In this document: positions 5,562 to 13,414 of the stretch, piece by piece | How positions within the stretch are numbered: the first letter of the stretch is position 1 | How the letters are laid out: every line of letters begins with the position of its first letter | Assembly: GCA_002470165.1 (NCBI GenBank) | Contig: DKNF01000276.1 | Location: 1 to 18,377 of the forward strand | Source of the DNA: Betaproteobacteria bacterium UBA7395 | Lineage (GTDB): Bacteria; Pseudomonadota; Gammaproteobacteria; Burkholderiales; Rhodocyclaceae | Direction: 5' to 3' | DNA: 18,377 nucleotides | Position numbers and translations under genes: made by a program | The notes under the pieces: model-generated | Told to the model about the DNA's origin: nothing | Database searches by the model: none | What the model saw: the letters and a program-made list of their open reading frames with translations, nothing else

Positions 5562-7457
5562 TTGACAGCAAGCCCATCCCTGCAAAGCGTGAATACGCTG
5601 GTCGCCGACGTCGTCCGCCGGCATGCCGCCGACCCGACGCGCATGGTGCAGATCCTGCGCGAAGTCCAGGAGAGCCTGGACTGGTTGTCGCCGGAAGCCA
5701 TCGACGCGCTGGAAACACAACTCAAGGTGCCGCGCACCAAGATCGAGGGCGTCGCCGGTTTCTATTCCTTCCTGTATACCGAACCGCGCGGGCGCTACCG
5801 CATCCTGTTCTCGGACAACATCACCGACCGCATGCTCGGCAACGAGGCGCTCTACGAGCGTTTATGCAAGAGCCTGTGGGTCGAGCCGGGGCGGATGTCG
5901 GAGGACGGTCTGGTCAGCGTCGGCCGCACCTCCTGTACCGGTCTGTGCGATCAGGGGCCGGCAATGCTGGTCAACAACCTGGCGATCGGCCGGCTCAGCG
6001 AGGCGCGCGTCGATCAGATCGCCGAACTGGTCCGCGCCGGGGTGCCGCTGGCCGAATGGCCGGCGGAACTGTTCGCGGTCGAGGACAACATCCGCCGCGC
6101 CGACATCCTGCTCGGCAGCGACATGCAGCCGGGTCAGGCACTGCTGGCGGCGCGCGCGCTGGCGCCGGACGAAGGCCTGCAGGCGTCGAACATGCGTTCC
6201 TGGCGCGAAGGCCTGCCGACCGGACTGGGCGGACCGCCGGCCATCCTCGACGAGATCAAGCACGCCAACCTGCGCGGTCGCGGCGGTGCCGGCTTCACCA
6301 CCGGCCTGAAGTGGGAAGCTTGCCGCAACGCGCCGCTGCAGCCCGGCCAGACGCGCATCATCGTGTGCAATGCCGACGAGGGCGAGCCCGGTACCTTCAA
6401 GGACCGCGTGCTGCTGACCCGCCAGCCCGACCTGGTGTTCGAGGGCATGACCGTTGCCGCCTACGCGGTCGGCGCAACCCGTGGCTTCCTCTACCTGCGC
6501 GGCGAGTACCGCTACCTGCTCGATCCGCTCAACGCCGTGCTGGCGCGGCGGCGGGCGGAAAACCTCTTGGGCGAGAACATCCTCGGCATCCCCGGCGCCA
6601 ATTTCGACATCGAGATTCATCTCGGCGCCGGCGCCTACGTCTGCGGCGAGGAATCGGCGCTGATCGAATCGCTCGAAGGCAAGCGCGGCACGCCGCGCAA
6701 CCGGCCGCCGTTCCCGGTGACCAACGGTTACCTCGACCAGCCGACCATCGTGAACAACGTCGAGACCTTTGCTGCCGCCGCGCTGATTGCGCTCAAGGGC
6801 GGCGCCTGGTACGCCGCCATCGGTACCAAACATTCGGCCGGTACCAAGCTGCTGTCGGTGGCCGGCGATTGCGCCCGGCCGGGCATCTACGAGTACCCGT
6901 TCGGCGTCAGCGTGCGCCAGGTGCTCGAAGATTGCGGCGCCGGCGATGTGCAGGCGGTCCAGGTCAGCGGTCCGTCGGGCGTCTGCATCGCGCCGGCCGA
7001 GTTCGACCGGGTGATCGGTTTCGAGGACATTCCGACCGCCGGGGCCTTCACCGTCTTCGACAATTCGCGCGACATGTTCGAGGTGGCGCGCAATTACGTG
7101 CACTTCTTCCAGCACGAGAGCTGCGGTTTCTGCACGCCGTGCCGGGTCGGCACCTCGCTGCTCAAGAACCTGATGGACAAGCTGCATCGCGGTGCCGGTT
7201 CGCCCTACGACTTCGCCGAGATCGAGAAGCTCAACCTGCTGCTGCAGTCGATGAGTCATTGCGGGCTCGGGCATACCGCCTGCAATCCGGTGCTCGATAC
7301 CATCGCCCGCTTCCGGCCGGCCTACGAGCGGCGGCTGATGCAGAAACAGTTCACGCCGGCCTTCGACCTTGATCAGGCGCTGGCGCTGGCGCGGCAGATG
7401 ACCGGGCGCGACGACGCGCTGGCGCATCTGAGCACCCATCATGGAGATCACGCATGA
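5562..7457 (+). CDS. hoxF: NAD-linked [NiFe] hydrogenase, diaphorase subunit HoxF (NuoE-NuoF fusion)
   Basis: Binds FMN and NAD(H) and passes electrons between NADH and the iron-sulfur chain of the cytoplasmic HoxFUYH complex. The 631 residues comprise a NuoE-like thioredoxin-fold domain (about 10-170) and a NuoF-like domain (about 205-600). The latter shows LRGRGGAGFTTGLKW (237-251), NADEGEPGTFKDR (270-282), GAYVCGEESALIESLEGKRG (357-376) and the [4Fe-4S] ligands Cys521, Cys524, Cys527 and Cys567. In the NuoE part only the second cysteine pair (Cys125, Cys129) is present; the usual first pair is replaced by LFSDNITDRM. A fused E-F subunit is typical of the Cupriavidus-type soluble hydrogenase, unlike the separate HoxE of cyanobacteria. 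The start is TTG with GGAG upstream. The stop overlaps the hoxU start by four bases (ATGA). Confidence 0.95.
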   Translation: MTASPSLQSVNTLVADVVRRHAADPTRMVQILREVQESLDWLSPEAIDALETQLKVPRTKIEGVAGFYSFLYTEPRGRYRILFSDNITDRMLGNEALYERLCKSLWVEPGRMSEDGLVSVGRTSCTGLCDQGPAMLVNNLAIGRLSEARVDQIAELVRAGVPLAEWPAELFAVEDNIRRADILLGSDMQPGQALLAARALAPDEGLQASNMRSWREGLPTGLGGPPAILDEIKHANLRGRGGAGFTTGLKWEACRNAPLQPGQTRIIVCNADEGEPGTFKDRVLLTRQPDLVFEGMTVAAYAVGATRGFLYLRGEYRYLLDPLNAVLARRRAENLLGENILGIPGANFDIEIHLGAGAYVCGEESALIESLEGKRGTPRNRPPFPVTNGYLDQPTIVNNVETFAAAALIALKGGAWYAAIGTKHSAGTKLLSVAGDCARPGIYEYPFGVSVRQVLEDCGAGDVQAVQVSGPSGVCIAPAEFDRVIGFEDIPTAGAFTVFDNSRDMFEVARNYVHFFQHESCGFCTPCRVGTSLLKNLMDKLHRGAGSPYDFAEIEKLNLLLQSMSHCGLGHTACNPVLDTIARFRPAYERRLMQKQFTPAFDLDQALALARQMTGRDDALAHLSTHHGDHA

Positions 7458-8158
7458 ATCCGACCTTCACGCTCGACGGCCGGGCGATCCCCTTCCTGCC
7501 GGGACAGACCATCCTGCAGGCGGCGACGGCCGCCGGGGTGTTCATCCCGCATCTGTGCTACCACCCGGAATTCAAGCCGCACGGCTCGTGCAAGCTGTGC
7601 ACGGTCAAGGTCAATGGTCGCCACACGGCGTCATGCACCATGCAGGCGGCGCCGGGCATGAGCGTCGAGAGCGAGACCGAGGAAATCAACGGCGAGCGCC
7701 GCGCGCTGACGCAGATGCTGTTCGTCGAGGGCAACCACTATTGCCCGTCGTGCGAGAAAAGCGGCGACTGCCAGTTGCAGGCCACCGCCTATCACCTGGG
7801 GATGATGAGTCCGCATTACGACCATTTCTTCCCCAACCGCCCGGTCGACGCCTCGCACCCGGAAGTCCTGCTCGATTTCAACCGCTGCATCCTCTGCTCG
7901 CTGTGCGTGCGCGCCAGCCGCGATGTCGACGGCAAGAACGTGTTCGCGTTGTCCGGGCGCGGCATCGACACGCATCTGATCGTCAACGCCGCCTCGGGCA
8001 AGCTGGCCGATACCGACTTCACGCTCGCCGACAAGGCCGCCCAGGTCTGTCCGGTCGGCGTCATCCTGAAGAAGCGCAAGGGTTTTGCCGTGCCGATCGG
8101 CGAACGGACCTACGACAAGGCGCCGATCGCCAGCGTCGCCGTGGCCGGGGAGAAGTGA
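7454..8158 (+). CDS. hoxU: NAD-linked [NiFe] hydrogenase, diaphorase subunit HoxU
   Basis: Small NuoG-like electron-transfer subunit linking HoxF to the hydrogenase half HoxYH. The 234-residue product has a plant-ferredoxin-type [2Fe-2S] domain with Cys35, Cys46, Cys49 and Cys61. A second site follows with His95, Cys97, Cys100 and Cys106 (GNHYCPSCEKSGDC), and then a [4Fe-4S] site CILCSLC (145-151) closed by Cys199 in CPVG. This is the short cluster-only version of NuoG expected for HoxU. It overlaps hoxF by four bases and hoxY begins one base after its stop, so translation of the three is likely coupled. Confidence 0.96.
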   Translation: MNPTFTLDGRAIPFLPGQTILQAATAAGVFIPHLCYHPEFKPHGSCKLCTVKVNGRHTASCTMQAAPGMSVESETEEINGERRALTQMLFVEGNHYCPSCEKSGDCQLQATAYHLGMMSPHYDHFFPNRPVDASHPEVLLDFNRCILCSLCVRASRDVDGKNVFALSGRGIDTHLIVNAASGKLADTDFTLADKAAQVCPVGVILKKRKGFAVPIGERTYDKAPIASVAVAGEK

Positions 8159-8159
8159 G

Positions 8160-8708
8160 ATGAGCGAAAAGAAGAAACTGCGCGTCGCCACCACCTCGCT
8201 GGCCGGCTGCTTCGGCTGCCACATGTCCTTTCTCGACATCGACGAGCGCCTGTTCACGCTGCTCGAACACGTCGATTTCGACCGCTCGCCGCTGACCGAC
8301 ATCAAGACGGTGACGCCGGGGACCGACATCGGCATCATCGAGGGCGGCCTGTGCAACGCCGAGAACGTGCACGTGCTGCGCGAGTTCCGCGCCAACTGCA
8401 AGGTGCTGATCGCGCTTGGCGCCTGCGCCATCAACGGCGGCCTGCCGGCGCAACGCAACAGCCTGTCGCTGCCGGCGATCTTCGACGAGGTCTATCACTC
8501 GGGCTTCGGCCTGACCAATTCGCTGATTCCCAACGATCCGGAACTGCCGCTGGTGCTCGACCAGGTCCACCCGATCCACGAAGTGGTCAAGGTCGACTAC
8601 TTCGTTCCCGGCTGCCCGCCCTCCGGCGACGCCATCTGGAAAGTCCTGACCGATCTGCTGGCCGGCAAGGAGCCCACGCTCCAGCACGGCCTGATGCACT
8701 ATGACTGA
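8160..8708 (+). CDS. hoxY: NAD-linked [NiFe] hydrogenase, small subunit HoxY
   Basis: Holds the [4Fe-4S] cluster next to the NiFe site. The 182-residue chain has the short HoxY form without a twin-arginine signal, consistent with a cytoplasmic enzyme. Cluster ligands are visible in LAGCFGCHMSF (14-24, Cys17 and Cys20), LGACAINGG (86-94, Cys89) and VPGCPPSGD (149-157, Cys152). The ATG at 8160-8162 is chosen because it follows the hoxU stop by one base, has GGGGAG about nine bases upstream, and matches the family N-terminus; an upstream extension from 8085 would overlap hoxU without homology. Its last bases may overlap the hoxH start region. Confidence 0.96.
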   Translation: MSEKKKLRVATTSLAGCFGCHMSFLDIDERLFTLLEHVDFDRSPLTDIKTVTPGTDIGIIEGGLCNAENVHVLREFRANCKVLIALGACAINGGLPAQRNSLSLPAIFDEVYHSGFGLTNSLIPNDPELPLVLDQVHPIHEVVKVDYFVPGCPPSGDAIWKVLTDLLAGKEPTLQHGLMHYD

Positions 8709-8718
8709 GGTTGCGCGC

Positions 8719-10182
8719 ATGAACGAGAATCTGGAAACCGCCGCCCACCCGGAGAGCCTGCGCCGCGTCGCCATCGATCCCGTGTCCCGGGTCGAGGGCC
8801 ATGGCAAGGTGACCATTCTGCTCGACGACGACAACAAGGTGCATCAGGTGCGCCTGCACATCGTCGAGTTCCGGGGCTTCGAGAAATTCATCCAGGGCCG
8901 GCCGTACTGGGAAATCCCGGTCATGGTCCAGCGCCTGTGCGGCATCTGCCCGGTATCGCACCATCTGGCTGCGTCCAAGGCGCTCGACCAGGTGGTCGGT
9001 GCGACGCACCTGACGCCGACGGCGGAGAAGATGCGCCGGCTGATGCACTACGGCCAGATGCTGCAGTCGCATGCGTTGCACTTCTTCCACCTGTGTTCGC
9101 CCGACCTGCTGTTCGGTTTCGACAGCGACCTGACCAAACGCAACATCGTCGCCGTCGCCGCCCAGTATCCCGATATTGCCCGCCAGGGCGTGCTGTTGCG
9201 CAAGTTCGGCCAGGAAGTCATCCGCATCACCGCCGGCAAGCGCATCCACGGCACCGGGGCGATTCCCGGCGGGGTGAACAAGGCGCTGACGATTGCCGAA
9301 CGAGACGAACTGCTCAAGGAAATCTATCACGTGATCGGCTGGTCGCGCGACGCGGTCAAGCTGATCCGCCAGGTGCACGAGCAGGACCCCGACCTTTACG
9401 ACAACTTCGGTACGGTCAGTTCCAACTCCCTGTCGCTGGTCGGCGCCAACGGCGAGCTGGACTTCTATCACGGCAAGCTGCGCGCCTGCGACGCGCAGGG
9501 CGGCAAGATTTTCGACGGCGTCGATTACCGCCACTACAACGATTATCTCGGCGAGGAAGTGCGTAGCTGGAGCTACATGAAGTTCCCCTTCATCCGCTCG
9601 CTGGGCAGCACCGACGGCTGGTACAAGGTCGGCCCGCTGGCCCGGGTGCAGAACTGCGACCACATCTCGACGCCGTTTGCCGAGCACGCCCGCCGCGACT
9701 ACTTCGATTACGCCGGCGGCCGGCCGCTGCATGCGCCGCTGGCCTACCACTGGACGCGGATGATCGAGATGCTGCATGCCGCCGAGGTGATCAAGGATCT
9801 GCTGCACGACGACGACCTGCTCGGCGACCAGCTGGTCGTCCAGGGCGAGCGCCAGCGCGAAGGCGTCGGCGTCATCGAGGCGCCGCGCGGCACGCTCTTC
9901 CATCATTACCAGGTCGGCGACGACGACCTGGTGACCATGTGCAACCTGATCGTGTCGACGACCAACAACAACCAGGCGATGAACGAGGCGGTGCGCCAGG
10001 TTGCCCGCCGCTACCTGCACGGGCGCGAGGTCACCGAGGGGCTGCTCAACCACATCGAGGTGGCGATCCGCGCCTACGATCCCTGCCTGTCCTGTGCCAC
10101 GCATGCGCTCGGCAAGATGCCGCTGACCGTCGAGGTGGTCGAGGCCGACGGGCGCATTGCTTCCTCCTTGAGCAAGGCATGA
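8719..10182 (+). CDS. hoxH: NAD-linked [NiFe] hydrogenase, large (catalytic) subunit HoxH
   Basis: Carries the NiFe(CN)2CO centre that oxidises or produces H2. From the ATG at 8719 the product is 487 residues. The nickel ligands are in RLCGICPVSHH (72-82, Cys74 and Cys77) and DPCLSCATH (454-462, Cys456 and Cys459). The chain continues 25 residues beyond His462, the tail removed by the HoxW protease during maturation in this family. VAIDPVSRVEGHGK (17-30) is the conserved N-terminal motif. The 8719 start has TGAGG nine bases upstream. An earlier in-frame ATG at 8701 overlaps hoxY by eight bases and would add six residues, so it cannot be excluded. The gene overlaps hoxW by four bases (ATGA). 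Confidence 0.96.
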   Translation: MNENLETAAHPESLRRVAIDPVSRVEGHGKVTILLDDDNKVHQVRLHIVEFRGFEKFIQGRPYWEIPVMVQRLCGICPVSHHLAASKALDQVVGATHLTPTAEKMRRLMHYGQMLQSHALHFFHLCSPDLLFGFDSDLTKRNIVAVAAQYPDIARQGVLLRKFGQEVIRITAGKRIHGTGAIPGGVNKALTIAERDELLKEIYHVIGWSRDAVKLIRQVHEQDPDLYDNFGTVSSNSLSLVGANGELDFYHGKLRACDAQGGKIFDGVDYRHYNDYLGEEVRSWSYMKFPFIRSLGSTDGWYKVGPLARVQNCDHISTPFAEHARRDYFDYAGGRPLHAPLAYHWTRMIEMLHAAEVIKDLLHDDDLLGDQLVVQGERQREGVGVIEAPRGTLFHHYQVGDDDLVTMCNLIVSTTNNNQAMNEAVRQVARRYLHGREVTEGLLNHIEVAIRAYDPCLSCATHALGKMPLTVEVVEADGRIASSLSKA

Positions 10183-10670
10183 CGGCACCGGTCGTCATCC
10201 TCGCCGTCGGCAATCCCAGTCGCGGCGACGATGCGATCGGGCCGCTGCTGTGCGAGCGGCTGGCGGAGTGGCTGCAGGCCGAAGGACTGGCCGACTGTTT
10301 CGAGCTGATTGAGGATTTCCAGCTGAACATCGAGCATGCGCTCGATCTGGTCGGGCGCGAACTGGTGCTGTTCATCGATGCCGGCGAGGGGACGCGGGCC
10401 CCGTTCTGTTTCCAGCGGATCTTCCCGGTAGCCGGGATGGCGCATTGCAGCCACGAACTGGCGCCGGAGGCCGTGCTCGAAGTGTTTCGCCGCACCCTGC
10501 ATCAGGAGCCGCCGGCTGCCTTCGTGCTGTGCGTGCGCGGCGAGGCTTTCGAGCTGGGCGAGCCGCTGAGCCAGGCGGCCCGGGAGAATGTTGAAGGCGC
10601 CTGGGCCTGCCTGCAGCAGTTGTTCTGGCACCCGGACCGGGAAAGCTGGGAGGGGCAGGCGACGCCCTGA
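10179..10670 (+). CDS. hoxW: [NiFe] hydrogenase maturation endopeptidase HoxW
   Basis: Removes the C-terminal tail of HoxH after nickel insertion. The 163-residue product begins with the protease motif VILAVGNPSRGDDAIGP (6-22). The further conserved acidic site LFIDAGEG (64-71, Asp67) and SHEL (91-94, His92) are candidates for recognising the nickel ion. Its ATG overlaps the hoxH stop, so supply is probably coupled to that of its substrate. It is the last gene of the hox operon seen here: no hoxI and no hyp genes follow, because the next gene is convergent and begins at the very next base. Confidence 0.92.
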   Translation: MTAPVVILAVGNPSRGDDAIGPLLCERLAEWLQAEGLADCFELIEDFQLNIEHALDLVGRELVLFIDAGEGTRAPFCFQRIFPVAGMAHCSHELAPEAVLEVFRRTLHQEPPAAFVLCVRGEAFELGEPLSQAARENVEGAWACLQQLFWHPDRESWEGQATP

Positions 10671-12830
10671 TCAGTCGGCCGGCCGGCGCGGCAGCGTGAA
10701 CCAGAAGGTGGAACCCTGGCCGGGCGCGCTGGTGACGCCGATTTCGCCACCCATCAGTTCAACCAGACGTTTGGCAATCGACAGGCCGAGACCGGTGCCG
10801 CCGAAGCGCCGGGTCATCGAACCGTCGGCCTGGGAGAAGGGCTGGAACAGGCGTTCCATCTGCGCCGGCGTCATGCCGATGCCGGTGTCGCGGACGGTGA
10901 AACGGAGCCAAGCCTCGCCGTCGGGCGCGACTTCGAACTCGACGCTGCCGTTTTCGGTGAACTTGATGGCATTGCCGATCAGGTTGTCGAGCACCTGGCG
11001 CAGTCGGCCGGGGTCGCCGCACAGGATTTCCGGCAGGTCGGGCGAAAGCGCGCACCGGCAGGCCAGTTGCTTGCCCCGGGCGAGCGCACCGAGCTGTTCG
11101 CAGGTGGCATTGAGGACGTCGCCGAGCGTGAAGTCGGTCGTTTCGACCGCCTGCTTGCCGGATTCGATTTTCGAGAAATCGAGGATGTCGTTGATCACCC
11201 CGAGCAGGCCATAGGCACTCTCCCTGACAGTCTTCGCATATTCCCGCTGTTCATCGGACAAGGGCGTGTCGAGCAGCAGGTCGCACATGCCGATCACGCC
11301 GTTCATCGGGGTGCGCAGTTCGTGGCTCATGTTGGCCAGGAACTCGCTCTTTGCCCGGTTGGCCGCCGCGGCTTCCTCCAGGGCCAGGTGTTCGGCGGCC
11401 AGGGCGCGTTCCCGGGCCACGGTCTGCTCGTGTTGCAGGCTGACATTCGAGGCCGCACCGCGGTAGCCCTGGAATTGTCCTTTGGGGTCGAATACCGGGA
11501 CGCCGCTGACCGACAGCCAGACCCGCTTGTCGCCGGCCAGCCTGGCCTCGTACTCGAAGCGGTGGAAGGGGCGATGGGCGGCCAGGTCGGCAAAATGGGC
11601 CGCTATCCTGGCCTGCATTTCCGGGGCGTCGGTGACCATGATGTCCCGGCGCGACTTGCCGATGAGTTGCTGAACCTCGATGCCGAGCAGGGTGTGCAGA
11701 TTGTCGGTCATGAAAGTGAAGCGGTGATCGGCGTCGGTTTCCCAGAACCACCAGTCGGAACTGGTCGAAAAGATGTCCCGGAAGCGTTGTTCGTTGGCAG
11801 CCAGGGACTGGTGTGCCGACAGCAGTCTTTGCTCGATCCGGCGGGTGCGCGTGGCCAGCGCCAGCAACAGCAGCACCGCCAGGCCGCCGGCCAGCAGCAA
11901 TCCGGAGAGCAGCTTGCGCCGGGCTTCGGTGCGTTCGCTGCCGACATCGCGCAGGATGGCCATGGAGGCGACGGCTTCTCCTTCGACATCGGGCAGCGGC
12001 AGCAGGCTGGCCGACCAGTCTCTGCGTTCGCCATGCGATGTCAGCACCTCACCGGCCTGGCCGCCGGGGTGGGTGTTCCAGTAATCGGCCAGTTTTTCCG
12101 GCAGGCGCCGGCTGCCTTGCTGCTGGATGGCGATGCGTGGGTGCTCGTTCCAGAAACCGCTGAATCCCAACTCCAGTTTGCCGGCGGCAAACGCGGCTTC
12201 GCTGGTCGCCTGTTTGTCGACGGCCGTGATGACCTCGACTTCCAGCATCTCGCCGATGGCGCTGGCGAAATACTCTATCTCCTGCGCCAGTTCGATGTAA
12301 CCGATCAGGGTGTCGCCGTCATGCCAGGGCAGGACATAACGCAGCGCATAGGTGCCGAGTGGGCCGAGTTCCAGTCCGCCGCCCGGCTGGCCGCTGCGCA
12401 TGGCGGCGTTCAGCGTCTTGCGGTCGATCGGGTCGCCGCTGCGTTGCGGTGCATGGACGCGGAGCAGGATGCGACCGTCCGGGCGGATGAAATACCAGTG
12501 GCTGATGCCGAACTGCTTGCGCAATTCGGCGAAGCGCTGGCGGCTGGCGTCGAGCAGGGCGGCATGATTGCCTTGCTGCATGGCCTGGCGCAGCTCTTCG
12601 TTGCCGGCGGCTTCGCGGGCGAACCAGCCCAGGTGCTGCAGGTTTTCGTGAAGCAGGCGTTGCCAGGCTGCCCCGGCCTGGCCGGCAACGCGCAAAGTGC
12701 GTTCGCTTTCCTGCCGGTCCTGATGCCATTGAAATACAGCCGCGAACACGACGACCAGTGCCAGTAGCACGCAGCCGACCGGAAGCAGAATCTGTCGCTG
12801 GAAACGCAGTGTCTGGGACGAAAGTGGCAT
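10671..12830 (-). CDS. Membrane sensor histidine kinase (Cache-like sensor, PAS, HisKA, HATPase)
   Basis: This inner-membrane signalling kinase is 719 residues from the ATG at 12828-12830; a TTG one codon earlier is also possible. Positions below count from that TTG. Segments are TM1 (about 15-36), a periplasmic double-Cache-like sensor (about 40-300, including [17 protein letters not shown]), TM2 (about 309-328), a PAS domain (about 350-465), a short coiled coil (468-500), and HisKA with [12 protein letters not shown] (phospho-acceptor His504). HATPase_c follows with its N box ([11 protein letters not shown], 616-626), G1 (DTGIGM) and G2 (GGTGLGLSI). It ends without a receiver domain, and no response regulator gene is nearby, so its partner is encoded elsewhere. 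The ligand is unknown. It lies 57 bp downstream of uspA and may share its transcript. No clear ribosome site is seen. Confidence 0.9.
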   Translation of the reverse strand: MPLSSQTLRFQRQILLPVGCVLLALVVVFAAVFQWHQDRQESERTLRVAGQAGAAWQRLLHENLQHLGWFAREAAGNEELRQAMQQGNHAALLDASRQRFAELRKQFGISHWYFIRPDGRILLRVHAPQRSGDPIDRKTLNAAMRSGQPGGGLELGPLGTYALRYVLPWHDGDTLIGYIELAQEIEYFASAIGEMLEVEVITAVDKQATSEAAFAAGKLELGFSGFWNEHPRIAIQQQGSRRLPEKLADYWNTHPGGQAGEVLTSHGERRDWSASLLPLPDVEGEAVASMAILRDVGSERTEARRKLLSGLLLAGGLAVLLLLALATRTRRIEQRLLSAHQSLAANEQRFRDIFSTSSDWWFWETDADHRFTFMTDNLHTLLGIEVQQLIGKSRRDIMVTDAPEMQARIAAHFADLAAHRPFHRFEYEARLAGDKRVWLSVSGVPVFDPKGQFQGYRGAASNVSLQHEQTVARERALAAEHLALEEAAAANRAKSEFLANMSHELRTPMNGVIGMCDLLLDTPLSDEQREYAKTVRESAYGLLGVINDILDFSKIESGKQAVETTDFTLGDVLNATCEQLGALARGKQLACRCALSPDLPEILCGDPGRLRQVLDNLIGNAIKFTENGSVEFEVAPDGEAWLRFTVRDTGIGMTPAQMERLFQPFSQADGSMTRRFGGTGLGLSIAKRLVELMGGEIGVTSAPGQGSTFWFTLPRRPAD

Positions 12831-12837
12831 CAACCGG

Positions 12838-12854
12838 CCGCGCGCCGGGCGCGG
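12838..12854. other. GC-only hairpin between uspA and the histidine kinase gene
   Basis: CCGCGC and GCGCGG arms flank a five-base GCCGG centre. There is no U tract on either strand, so it is unlikely to be an intrinsic terminator. It ends eight bases before the kinase ATG on the minus strand and could mask that weak translation start. Confidence 0.4.
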
Positions 12855-12887
12855 AGAGTGGAGGGCAGGGTGGGACGGGGTGAGCGC

Positions 12888-13331
12888 TCAGCGATAGACG
12901 AGAACGGGAACCTTGGAATGGGTCAGTACCTTGTTCGTCTCGCTGCCCAGCAGGAAACCGCTGATGCCTTTACGGCCGTGCGAGGCCATGAAGATCAGGT
13001 CGCAACCGGATTGCTCGGCGGCATTGATGATCGCTTCGTAGGGGATGTCGCTGGTAGTCGACAGCGTGCTGCATTCGACGCCGGCTTCCTGGCACCAGGC
13101 GGTGACTTCGGCGAGATACTGGCTGGCTTGCTGTTCGGCCATTTCGGTGAATTTTTCCGGGGTGGTCGGATCGATCAGGGCACCTTCGCCGAAATAGGCG
13201 ATCGGGTATTCCGGTTTGGCATAAAACGCCGTGACCCGGGCACCGGCCTCGCTGGCGAAGGATATGGCACGCTTGGCCGCGGCGCGTGACAGTTCGGATC
13301 CATCGGTCGGAACGAGAATGTGCTTGAACAT
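12888..13331 (-). CDS. Universal stress protein, UspA family
   Basis: This 147-residue single-domain Usp protein is cytoplasmic. It begins with the family strand ILVPTDGSELS (5-15) and ends with ASHGRKGISGFLLGSETN followed by SKVPVLVYR. That stretch fits the ATP-binding class (second glycine, nine residues, then GS), although the first motif glycine is alanine. Usp proteins of this kind are commonly induced by energy limitation and anoxia; the role here is not defined by the sequence. The start is well supported by AGGAGG six bases upstream of the ATG at 13329-13331. It is divergent from the RNase-phaC operon across an 83-bp region in which I could not identify an FNR box. Confidence 0.92.
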   Translation of the reverse strand: MFKHILVPTDGSELSRAAAKRAISFASEAGARVTAFYAKPEYPIAYFGEGALIDPTTPEKFTEMAEQQASQYLAEVTAWCQEAGVECSTLSTTSDIPYEAIINAAEQSGCDLIFMASHGRKGISGFLLGSETNKVLTHSKVPVLVYR

Positions 13332-13414
13332 GCTTTACCTCCTGAAATGAAGTGCTGGCGTTGCTTTCCGCCTTATTGAGGTTCATGCTACGCCAAGTCC
13401 GGAGGATTGCAAAC

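Noticed and set aside
5862..7451. 529-codon minus-strand frame opposite hoxF
   Set aside because: Shadow of a conserved coding gene in high-GC DNA; no motif and no ribosome site.
8587..10188. 533-codon minus-strand frame opposite hoxH
   Set aside because: Mirror of hoxH codon periodicity; composition is typical of antisense frames.
11067..12767. 566-codon plus-strand frame opposite the histidine kinase gene
   Set aside because: Antisense to a complete kinase with all catalytic boxes; no recognisable protein.
12838..12854. Terminator between uspA and the histidine kinase gene
   Set aside because: The GC hairpin has no U tract on either strand.
13332..13414. FNR box in the uspA/RNase divergent region
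   Set aside because: TTGAG and TTGAA half-sites exist but none has a matching partner at four bases.
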